From: PRO6 sp035565775
Lineage (GTDB): Bacteria > Pseudomonadota > Alphaproteobacteria > Rhizobiales > Xanthobacteraceae
Reading direction: 5' to 3'
Assembly: GCA_035565775.1 (NCBI GenBank)
Contig: DATMRW010000015.1
Span: forward strand, 1-10,158
Length of the DNA stretch: 10,158 nt
Shown: piece by piece, positions 1 to 6,264 of the stretch
Layout of the letters: every line of letters begins with the position of its first letter
Position numbering within the stretch: the first letter of the stretch is position 1
Notes under the pieces: model-generated
Told to the model about the DNA's origin: nothing
The model's input: only the letters and a program-made list of their open reading frames with translations
The model's database searches: none
Program-made: the position numbers and the translations under genes

Positions 1-1356
1 GGCCAGCAGGGGTCGAGCCTGGTCATCACCGTCGATTGCGGTGCCATGGCGCATGAGGCGCTGGCCGCCGCCCACGCCGCCGGCATCGATGTGATCGTGG
101 TGGACCACCACAAGTGTTCGGCGGAGCTTCCCCGTGCCTTCGCCCTGGTCAATCCGAACCGGCTGGACGAGAGCGCGGAAGCGGCCGCCCATGGGCACCT
201 CGCGGCGGTGGGCGTGGCCTTCCTGCTGGCGGTGGCGGTGGTGCGCACGCTGCGCCGGCGCGGCTTCTTCGAAACGCGGGCCGAGCCCGATCTGATGGCG
301 CTGCTCGATCTGGTGGCCCTGGGCACCGTGGCCGATGTCGCCGCGATTCGCGGGCTCAACCGCGCTTTCGTCGCCCAGGGGCTCAAGGTCATGGCCCGGC
401 GCGCCAATACCGGAATCGCCGCGCTGATCGACGCCAGCCGGCTGTCCCGCCCGCCGAGCTGCAGCGATTGCGGCTTCGCCCTGGGTCCGCGAATCAACGC
501 CGGCGGCCGCGTGGGCGAAGCGACGCTGGGCGTCCGCCTGCTGACCACCGAGGACCCGGACGAGGCGCGCGCGATCGCCCAGCAGCTCTCCCAGCTCAAT
601 GACGAGCGCCGCGCGATCGAAGCCGCGGTGCAGGAAGCGGCGGAGGAACAGCTCGCCGCCCAGCACAATCGCGCGGTGCTGACGCTGGCCGGCAGGGGCT
701 GGCACCCGGGCGTGATCGGCATCGTCGCCGGCCGGATCAAGGAAAAGGCCGGAAAACCCGCCGTGGTGATCGCGCTCGACGACGAGACGGGACAGGGCAA
801 GGGTTCGGGGCGCTCGATCGCCGGGGTGGATCTGGGGGCGGCGATCATCGCCGCGCGCGACAGCGGCCTGCTGGTGGCCGGCGGCGGCCATGCGATGGCG
901 GCCGGGCTCACCGTGGCGGCGGACAGGATCGACGCATTGGCGGAATGGCTGGACGCGCGGCTGGCCGGCGCGGTCGCCGCCGCCTCGGCGGAGCGGACCA
1001 CGCTGCTCGACCTGTCGGTCACCCCGCGCGGCCTGACACCCGATCTGGTGGAAACGCTGGACAGCGCCGGCCCGTTCGGCGTCGGCTGGCCCGGCCCGCG
1101 CGTGGCGGTGGGGCCGGTGCACCTGATCAAGGCCGATGTGGTCGGCAATGCCCACCTGCGGCTGGTCGCCGGCGGGCAGGACGGGGCGTCATTCAAGGCG
1201 ATCGGCTTCCGCATGGCCGAGAGCGAATGGGGCCAGGCGCTGCTCCACGGCGCGCGCGGGCGGCGCCTGTGGCTGGCCGGCCGCGCGAAGATCGACGACT
1301 GGGGCAGCCGCCCCCAGGCCGAGCTCCATCTGGAGGATGCGGCCTGGGCGGATTGA
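1..1356 (+). CDS. recJ: Single-stranded-DNA-specific exonuclease RecJ, 5'-truncated by the window
   Basis: RecJ is a cytoplasmic 5'-3' single-strand DNA exonuclease of the DHH phosphoesterase family, acting in recombination, base excision and mismatch repair. The frame is open from base 1, so the start codon and about 120-150 N-terminal residues lie upstream; 451 codons are visible. Family motifs appear in order: ITVDCG near the left edge, the name-giving VDHH motif (bases 100-111), GPRINAGGR (about 484-510), then the DHHA1 part with GRGWHPGVIGIVAGR (about 691-735), GSGRSI and GGGHAMAAGL (about 880-909). The last 130 or so residues fit the C-terminal OB-like domain. The N-terminal metal-binding Asp motif should lie upstream and is not visible. 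The gene ends in TGA 18 bases before a promoter-like element for the tRNA genes. Identification is secure; the true 5' end is unknown. Confidence 0.96.
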   Translation, partial: GQQGSSLVITVDCGAMAHEALAAAHAAGIDVIVVDHHKCSAELPRAFALVNPNRLDESAEAAAHGHLAAVGVAFLLAVAVVRTLRRRGFFETRAEPDLMALLDLVALGTVADVAAIRGLNRAFVAQGLKVMARRANTGIAALIDASRLSRPPSCSDCGFALGPRINAGGRVGEATLGVRLLTTEDPDEARAIAQQLSQLNDERRAIEAAVQEAAEEQLAAQHNRAVLTLAGRGWHPGVIGIVAGRIKEKAGKPAVVIALDDETGQGKGSGRSIAGVDLGAAIIAARDSGLLVAGGGHAMAAGLTVAADRIDALAEWLDARLAGAVAAASAERTTLLDLSVTPRGLTPDLVETLDSAGPFGVGWPGPRVAVGPVHLIKADVVGNAHLRLVAGGQDGASFKAIGFRMAESEWGQALLHGARGRRLWLAGRAKIDDWGSRPQAELHLEDAAWAD

Positions 1357-1374
1357 TGCCGCGCTGCGTGGGGC

Positions 1375-1402
1375 TTGACCGCACCCCCGCCCCCAACTAA
1401 GT
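1375..1402 (+). promoter_or_regulatory. Candidate promoter of the tRNA-Glu pair
   Basis: TTGACC (1375-1380) is a good -35 hexamer. A C-rich 16-base spacer and CTAAGT (1397-1402) follow; the -10 match is weak. Position fits stable-RNA transcription, since it lies just after recJ and about 22 bases before the first tRNA. A short stem CGCC-TTCG-GGCG (1411-1422) with a stable UUCG-type loop sits between it and the mature tRNA 5' end and would be in the leader. Assignment rests on hexamer match and position only. Confidence 0.45.
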
Positions 1403-1423
1403 GCGCCGCTCGCCTTCGGGCGT

Positions 1424-1498
1424 GGCCCCATCGTCTAGCGGTTAGGACGCGGCCCTTTCACGGCTGAAACACGGGTTCGAGTCCCGTTGGGGTCACCA
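1424..1498 (+). tRNA. tRNA-Glu (anticodon TTC)
   Basis: This tRNA folds into a full cloverleaf. The acceptor stem pairs GGCCCCA (1424-1430) with TGGGGTC (1488-1494), with a G-U wobble at 2:71. The anticodon stem pairs CGGCC (1450-1454) with GGCTG (1462-1466) around anticodon TTC at 1457-1459. The T stem pairs ACGGG with CCCGT around TTCGAGT. The discriminator is A1495 and CCA is genome-encoded (1496-1498). It decodes GAA and, by wobble, GAG. It is probably co-transcribed with the second tRNA-Glu, which starts 28 bases further on. Confidence 0.97.
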
Positions 1499-1510
1499 CC
1501 GAAGGTGACC
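1491..1510 (+). repeat. Inverted repeat joining the tRNA 3' end to its trailer
   Basis: GGTCACC (1491-1497) is perfectly complementary to GGTGACC (1504-1510) across a 6-base loop. The left arm is the last part of the 3' acceptor strand plus the first two bases of CCA. In the precursor RNA this trailer hairpin could compete with the acceptor stem. No T-run follows, so it is not an intrinsic terminator. It may mark a 3' processing structure or be coincidental. Confidence 0.5.
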
Positions 1511-1526
1511 GGAATCTGGAAAGACC

Positions 1527-1601
1527 GGCCCCTTCGTCTAGCGGTTAGGACGCGGCCCTCTCACGGCTGAAACACGGGTTCGAGTCCCGTAGGGGTCACC
1601 A
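1527..1601 (+). tRNA. tRNA-Glu (anticodon CTC)
   Basis: This is a second full cloverleaf. The acceptor stem pairs GGCCCCT (1527-1533) with AGGGGTC (1591-1597), the anticodon CTC is at 1560-1562, the discriminator is A1598 and CCA is encoded (1599-1601). It reads GAG only. It is identical to the upstream tRNA-Glu except at three positions: the anticodon first base (T to C) and both partners of the 7:66 acceptor pair (A-T to T-A). It is therefore a tandem duplicate with a compensated base-pair flip. The GAG-rich codon usage expected in this GC-rich genome makes a dedicated CTC isoacceptor reasonable. Confidence 0.97.
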
Positions 1602-1946
1602 AAATCCTCTCCCGGAGGGTTCCAGAAGATGCCACAAGTGGCTGATTTCTGCGGGTTTTTCGTGGTATAATGTATCCTATACGGAGCGGCTTCGTGCCAC
1701 CGGATACCACCATGTTGATAGTATATCTGATGGTAGCGCGGCCCTCCCCCGCAAGGCGGAACCGCGCACCGAGCGCCCCAAACCCGAAAAACCTCACCGC
1801 GAGCCCGAGCGCGAGGAGCGTCCGTACTCGGCGAATGGACGGCCCTGTCCCGAGCTTCCTCGGCCTGTCGGCGCTCTGACTCACACGCGCGGCACAAGCC
1901 GGCCCGCCTAAAAGCCAGCCCGACCTCCGGCCTCCAAACCCAACCC

Positions 1947-2055
1947 TCGTCATTGCGAGGAGCGTAGCGACGGAAGCGAAGCTGGCCAAAGGCCAACCAA
2001 TCCAGGGCGTCAGCACAATACGCCCTGGATTGCTTCGCTACGCTCGCAATGACGA
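1947..2055. repeat. Long imperfect palindromic repeat (dispersed alphaproteobacterial type)
   Basis: The outer arms TCGTCATTGCGAG (1947-1959) and CTCGCAATGACGA (2043-2055) are perfect inverted copies. The inner arms CAATCCAGGGCGT (1998-2010) and ACGCCCTGGATTG (2020-2032) are also perfect, around a 9-base loop. Between outer and inner arms the left side carries extra bases (about 1960-1997), including a GAG duplication and a small GGCC palindrome, so the left half is interrupted relative to the compact right half. Repeats of this sequence type are scattered between genes in many alphaproteobacteria and often yield spurious proteins. It may act as a transcript-end hairpin in either direction. 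The element carries no gene. Confidence 0.85.
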
Positions 2056-2143
2056 AGAGGTTGGGGCCCGGACGGGCTAGCCCGACAGACATTGCTCGCC
2101 GTTGACGCCACCCCATTTCCGGCTTGGCTCCTCGGTAGTCTCA

Positions 2144-2266
2144 TTTTTGGCCCAAACAATCCTGCCGGACGGTTGGCACTCGGATACGCAGGTCGCGACG
2201 ATCGCGCTGATCCGGGCGATCGGTGGCCGCTGGAACGCGCCCGCCGCATCGGGCGAACCTCGATGA
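2144..2266 (+). pseudogene. Possible C-terminal remnant of a NodT-type outer-membrane efflux protein
   Basis: One plus-strand frame ending in TGA at 2264-2266 reads VATIALIRAIGGRW at 2192-2233. This resembles the usual C-terminal ending of NodT/OprM outer-membrane efflux proteins (commonly ...ALYRALGGGW). Upstream residues do not extend the similarity clearly and no start or signal peptide is visible. If correct, the rest of the gene was lost, perhaps in the rearrangement that left the neighbouring repeat. The match is short and made by eye, so chance resemblance is quite possible. Confidence 0.2.
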
Positions 2267-2283
2267 GCGGGTGCACCGCCCCA

Positions 2284-2317
2284 TTGCTACTCAAAATCGC
2301 GGCAAATATAAATTTGC
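2284..2317 (+). promoter_or_regulatory. Candidate promoter with overlapping inverted repeat, upstream of the DUF2147 gene
   Basis: TTGCTA (2284-2289), a 17-base spacer and TATAAA (2307-2312) make a good sigma70-type promoter in an otherwise GC-rich region. Transcription would begin near 2319, about 65 bases before the DUF2147 start codon. The -10 box lies within the inverted repeat GCAAAT (2302-2307) / ATTTGC (2312-2317), a possible operator. It may also serve the downstream surface-modification genes, because no good promoter is seen directly before them. Confidence 0.45.
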
Positions 2318-2385
2318 GCCTGAACCGTGGAAGCCAAGCGGGCCGATAAGCGTTTCCATCAATCGAAGATGCAAAGGATAGGGCC

Positions 2386-2802
2386 ATGGACCTGAATATC
2401 CTCGCAATGGCGGCTGCGGCGCTGGTTCTGCTGCCGGCGGCAAGCCAGGCCGAGTCGGCGGGGGCTGAGCCCGAAGTGCTTGGCACCTGGATCAATCCGC
2501 ATCGCACGGTGAAAGTTGCGACCAGCTATTGCGCCGGCGGCCTGTGCGGCTCGATCGTCTGGGCCGCGCCCGAGGCTCAGGCCGACGCACGCGACAGCGG
2601 CGTCGCCGATCTAATCGGCACGAAGCTGCTGCGCGACTATCGCGCGACGGGTCCTGGGCGATACGAGGGAACGGTCTATGTGCCGGACATGGGGCGTACA
2701 TTTCATTCGAAGATCGAGCAGATCGATGCGAACAGCCTCAAGATCAGTGGCTGCATTATTGGTGGGCTTATCTGCAAGTCGCAGCGATGGCGCCGCGTCT
2801 GA
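2386..2802 (+). CDS. Exported DUF2147 family protein
   Basis: This 138-residue protein has a typical signal peptide (hydrophobic residues about 4-22, probable cleavage after SQA near residue 21), so it is expected in the periplasm. The remainder follows DUF2147 order: GTWINP, the LCGSIVW segment, LIGTKLL, a YEGTVYVPDMGRTF segment and a C-terminal ISGCI...LICKSQRW block. Paired cysteines in the first and last blocks may form disulfides. The biochemical role of DUF2147 proteins is not established. The start is supported by AGGA (2375-2378) seven bases upstream. The gene lies 126 bases before the fusion glycosyltransferase in the same orientation, so joint transcription is possible. Length is normal for the family. 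Confidence 0.88.
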   Translation: MDLNILAMAAAALVLLPAASQAESAGAEPEVLGTWINPHRTVKVATSYCAGGLCGSIVWAAPEAQADARDSGVADLIGTKLLRDYRATGPGRYEGTVYVPDMGRTFHSKIEQIDANSLKISGCIIGGLICKSQRWRRV

Positions 2803-2928
2803 GCGCGAAAAAGGTAGATGCGCCGTGGAGCGCTTCGTCCATCGCCATCGCCGACCGATCGAGACACTCGCACCAGTCCTTGGTGGCCGGGGGAGCGCCT
2901 CGTCATCCAGGCAGCTTGTGCTCGCGGC

Positions 2929-5900
2929 ATGAGCGTGGAGAGGCCCGTCTTCTATGACGCCAGCGGTCAGCGTGATCGCTGGTCGGTCCGGGGTTTCTAT
3001 GCGCTCGTGATCCTCGTCGTCATCGCGTCGCTCGCCTTCGCCGCGACCGTGGTCGACGTGCCGGTTCCTCGCCCGCTCGAACTGACGATGGAACATCCCA
3101 CGCCGCGGCCTCTCAAGCAGCAGATCAACCACCTGCGGCATCGCGTGGCCGCCTGGCTTCCCTCGGGCGGCGCATCGACCAGGAGCGATCCGATCACGGT
3201 CGGCTTTTACGTGCCCTGGGACGATGCCAGCCGAGCCTCGCTCGCCCGGCACATCGGTCAGCTCGACTGGGTCGTACCCAGCCTTTACGCGGTAAATGGC
3301 CCGCAACATGTCTTCACGGTGAGGCCCGACGCGAACTTCGGCGCGATCCTGGCGGCGACGCCGCGCAAACCCAAGGTGATGCCGATGGTGCAGAATGCCA
3401 TCGAGGATACCTGGGACGGAGCGGGCGTCACGGCCCTGCTGCGCGATCCGAGCGCACGCGGCCGGTTCCTCGACCAGCTGTCGCAAGCATTGGCGGAGCA
3501 TAGGGCGGACGGCCTCGTCTTCGATTTCGAAGCGCTGCCCGCTTCGGCCCAGGCCGATTACCGCCGGTTTCTTGGTGAAGCGCGGGCGCGGTTCGCGAAG
3601 CGGGGCTGGCAGATCGCCGTTACGGTTCCGGTCGATGATCGGGCCTGGGATCTCAAGGCATACGCCGCGATCGCGGACCATCTGATCCTCATGGCCTACG
3701 ACCAGCACTATCCGGGCGGGGAGGCAGGCCCCATCGCCGCGCAGCCCTGGTTCGTCGCCCAGCTCGACGCCGCGATCGGCCGGGTGCCGGCGGGCAAGGC
3801 GATCGTCGCCGTCGGCAATTACGCTTATGACTGGAGCGCCACGGGTCAGGCCAAAGATCTCTCGGTGGAAGAAGCCTGGCTTACGGCCCATGACAGCGAG
3901 GCGCCGATCACCTTCGATTCCGACAGTGGCAACCCGACATTCCGCTACGAAGATGGCGGGAGGACGCATACCGTCTGGATGCTCGACGCTGCGACTGCGT
4001 GGAACCAGATCCGCGCGGCGCGGCAGAAGGGAGCCGCCGGGATTGCATTATGGCGGCTCGGTTCGGAGGATGCCGGCTTCTGGAAGGTGCTCGACGCGAC
4101 GGACCGCGCGGCGACGAACCCACCGCTCCCGGACATCACCGCGCTATCCGGCGTTGGCAACGTCGACGTGGAGGGAAGCGGCGAAATCCTGCGCATTGCC
4201 GACGTGCCGACCCAGGGAAAGCGCAGCCTCCGCCTCGATGCGCGCCATCTCGTGGTCGATGAAATCTTCAACAGGCTGCCCACGCCTTTCGTCGTGCAGC
4301 GCACCGGCTACATTCCCAAGACGGTGGCACTGACGTTCGACGACGGGCCCGATCCTAGCTGGACGCCGCGCATTCTGGATGTCCTGAAGTCACGCAAGGT
4401 CCCAGCCACGTTTTTCATGATCGGCGAGAACGCGGTCCAGCACCCGCTGCTCGTGCGCCGCGTGGCGGACGAAGGCAATGAAATCGGCAGCCACACCTTC
4501 ACCCACCCCAACCTCGCCAACGTTTCGGCCAAGGGCACCCGGCTCGAGTTGAATTCGACGCAGCGCGTCCTCGAAGCCTATACCGGGCGATCGGTGCGGC
4601 TGTTCCGCGCGCCCTATTTCGGCGACGCCGAACCCACAACGACCGACGAACTTTTGCCCGCGCTCATCGCTCAGCGCGCCGGCTACACCAATGTCGGGCT
4701 GCACGTCGATCCCGGCGACTGGCAACGGCCTGGGATCGACGCCATCGTGCGCGCCACCATCGATCAGGTGACCAGGGGAAAGCCCGACAGTTCCGCTCAG
4801 GTGATCCTGCTCCATGACGGCGGCGGCGACCGTTCGCAAACCCTTGCGGCGCTGCCTCGGATCATCGACCGGCTCCACGCCATGGGCTATCGCTTCGTGC
4901 CGGTTTCGGCATTGGCCGGTTTGAGCCGCGATCAGGTGATGCCTCCGGTAACAGGCGCGGATCTTCTGTCCGTGCATTTCGATATCGCCTCGTTCCTCGT
5001 CGTCGCCATGCTTGGCTTCGCGCTGAAATGGATGTTCTTCGTCGCGATATTCCTCGGCCTCGCCCGCGCGCTGGTGCTCGCTGCGCTGGCGATTAGGGCG
5101 ACCCGACCCAGCCATACCCCCATATCGCCGCCGCTGGCCGCCGGCCAATTCGTCTCGGTGCTGATCCCCGCGTTCAACGAGGCCACGGTGATCGAAGCCT
5201 CGGTGCGCCGGGTCCTTGCCAGCACCGGGGTGGAGGTGGAGGTTATCGTGATCGACGACGGTTCGAAGGACCGGACCAGTGCCGTCGTCAGGCGCGCTTT
5301 CTCGCGCGAACCGCGCGTGCGGCTGCTGACGCTCGAGAACGGCGGCAAGGCGCGTGCGCTGAACCTGGGCCTGGTACGGGCGCGCGGCGCCATCGTCATC
5401 GCCCTCGATGCCGACACTCAGTTCGAGCCGGACACGATCGCCCGGCTGACGCGATGGTTTGCCGACCCGGCGATCGGTGCGGTGGCCGGCAACGCCAAGG
5501 TCGGCAACCGGATCAATCTCGTCACCCGCTGGCAGGCGATCGAATATGTCACCGCGCAGAATCTGGAGCGCCGCGCGCTTGCGCAGTTCGATGCGATCAT
5601 GGTGGTGCCCGGCGCGGTAGGGGCCTGGCGCAAGGCCGCGCTCGGCGACGTCGGCGGATATCCCACCGATACCCTGGCCGAAGACCAGGATCTGACGATC
5701 GCCATCCAACGGCGGGGCTGGCGGGTCACTTACGACAGCGACGCGGTGGCCTGGACCGAAGCGCCCGAAAGCTTCCGCGCGCTCGCCAGACAGCGGTTTC
5801 GCTGGGCCTATGGAACCTTGCAGTGCCTGTGGAAACACCGCGCGGTATGGAAGCAGGGCCGTCCCGCCGGCTTGGCTTACGTCGGCATGCCGCAGGCCTG

Positions 5901-6264
5901 GGTTTTCCAGATCGGCTTCGCGGTGATCTCGCCGCTGATCGACCTCGCTCTGGTGGTCAGCCTGGCGGGTACGATTGTGCGGGTCATGCAACATGGTTGG
6001 GCTCAGACCCAGAGCGACGTGTTGCGCATGGGGGTTTATTGGTTGATCTTCACCCTGGTCGATGTCGTGTGCGGCTGGATCGCCTATCGGCTCGAGCGGC
6101 GTGAAGGGCGCTATCCGGCTCTGCTCCTCGTCGCGCAACGGATCGTCTATCGGCAACTGATGTACGGGGCGGTCGTTCGCGCCGTAGCCAGTGCCCTGCG
6201 CGGTCCCTGGGTGGGCTGGGGCAAGCTTGAACGAACCGGCCGGGTCGAGACCCAACAGCCATGA
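2929..6264 (+). CDS. Trifunctional membrane protein: GH18-like hydrolase, NodB polysaccharide deacetylase and family 2 glycosyltransferase
   Basis: From ATG 2929 this is an 1111-residue inner-membrane protein. A transmembrane helix (about 22-44) precedes a GH18-like domain (about 87-390) with DGLVFDFE (194-201, E201 the likely acid) and MAYDQHY (from 255). A NodB/CE4 deacetylase (about 463-660) has all motifs: TFDDGPD (469-475), HTFTHPN (522-528), RAPYFGD (560-566), DPGDW (594-598) and LLHDG (627-631). Two helices (about 685-724) lead to a GT2 domain with IDDGSKD (775-781), DAD (827-829), EDQD (918-921) and QRFRW (955-959), the hallmarks of processive synthases such as NodC, PgaC and chitin synthase. 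C-terminal helices lie at about 990-1017 and 1035-1055. The first two domains should be periplasmic and GT2 cytoplasmic. Likely role: make, de-N-acetylate and cleave an amino-sugar polymer; the substrate is unknown. An upstream in-frame ATG at 2818 adds 37 residues of non-domain character with a badly spaced AAGG; 2929 begins a natural MSVERPVFYD N-terminus, though without a clear ribosome binding site. The stop overlaps the next gene. Confidence 0.92.
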   Translation: MSVERPVFYDASGQRDRWSVRGFYALVILVVIASLAFAATVVDVPVPRPLELTMEHPTPRPLKQQINHLRHRVAAWLPSGGASTRSDPITVGFYVPWDDASRASLARHIGQLDWVVPSLYAVNGPQHVFTVRPDANFGAILAATPRKPKVMPMVQNAIEDTWDGAGVTALLRDPSARGRFLDQLSQALAEHRADGLVFDFEALPASAQADYRRFLGEARARFAKRGWQIAVTVPVDDRAWDLKAYAAIADHLILMAYDQHYPGGEAGPIAAQPWFVAQLDAAIGRVPAGKAIVAVGNYAYDWSATGQAKDLSVEEAWLTAHDSEAPITFDSDSGNPTFRYEDGGRTHTVWMLDAATAWNQIRAARQKGAAGIALWRLGSEDAGFWKVLDATDRAATNPPLPDITALSGVGNVDVEGSGEILRIADVPTQGKRSLRLDARHLVVDEIFNRLPTPFVVQRTGYIPKTVALTFDDGPDPSWTPRILDVLKSRKVPATFFMIGENAVQHPLLVRRVADEGNEIGSHTFTHPNLANVSAKGTRLELNSTQRVLEAYTGRSVRLFRAPYFGDAEPTTTDELLPALIAQRAGYTNVGLHVDPGDWQRPGIDAIVRATIDQVTRGKPDSSAQVILLHDGGGDRSQTLAALPRIIDRLHAMGYRFVPVSALAGLSRDQVMPPVTGADLLSVHFDIASFLVVAMLGFALKWMFFVAIFLGLARALVLAALAIRATRPSHTPISPPLAAGQFVSVLIPAFNEATVIEASVRRVLASTGVEVEVIVIDDGSKDRTSAVVRRAFSREPRVRLLTLENGGKARALNLGLVRARGAIVIALDADTQFEPDTIARLTRWFADPAIGAVAGNAKVGNRINLVTRWQAIEYVTAQNLERRALAQFDAIMVVPGAVGAWRKAALGDVGGYPTDTLAEDQDLTIAIQRRGWRVTYDSDAVAWTEAPESFRALARQRFRWAYGTLQCLWKHRAVWKQGRPAGLAYVGMPQAWVFQIGFAVISPLIDLALVVSLAGTIVRVMQHGWAQTQSDVLRMGVYWLIFTLVDVVCGWIAYRLERREGRYPALLLVAQRIVYRQLMYGAVVRAVASALRGPWVGWGKLERTGRVETQQP

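Larger units (their letters stand above)
1602..2385. other. Gene-poor interval between the tRNA genes and the DUF2147 gene
   Basis: No convincing intact gene is visible on either strand in these 784 bases. Reading frames on the minus strand end inside the tRNA-Glu complement or pass through the palindromic repeat, giving stock artefact peptides such as RYAPRNDE and CERSEAIQ. From left to right the stretch holds an AT-rich patch with short TACCATCA-like repeats on the minus strand (about 1660-1735), a G/C-rich hairpin (GCGCGG at 1736-1741 with CCGCGC at 1762-1767), the long palindrome near 1947-2055, a possible pseudogene tail ending at 2266, and a promoter near 2284-2312. Its position behind tRNA genes and its mixed base composition suggest an old insertion and decay site. 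Confidence 0.6.

Noticed and set aside
1736..1767. G/C-rich hairpin as a small RNA or terminator
   Set aside because: A stem is present, but there is no T-run and no supporting promoter beyond a lone TATAAT, so it is not called as an RNA gene.
1538..2116. Minus-strand open frames ending inside the second tRNA-Glu
   Set aside because: The C-terminus (GTRTRVSAVRGPRPNR) is the translated complement of tRNA-Glu, and the N-terminal part is the palindromic repeat. It is a well-known annotation artefact.
2092..2349. Plus-strand 85-codon frame
   Set aside because: No family resemblance or good ribosome binding site; the more suggestive NodT-like tail is in a different frame.
2010..2507. Minus-strand 165-codon frame
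   Set aside because: It runs through the palindrome (CERSEAIQ artefact) and antisense to the DUF2147 signal peptide, with no domain character.
2611..3969. Minus-strand 452-codon frame
   Set aside because: It is antisense to the DUF2147 and fusion genes. Composition is Arg/Asp/His-rich shadow typical of GC-rich coding DNA.
4390..6255. Minus-strand 621-codon frame
   Set aside because: It is antisense to the deacetylase and glycosyltransferase domains, whose motifs are unmistakable on the plus strand. Long antisense frames are expected at this GC content.
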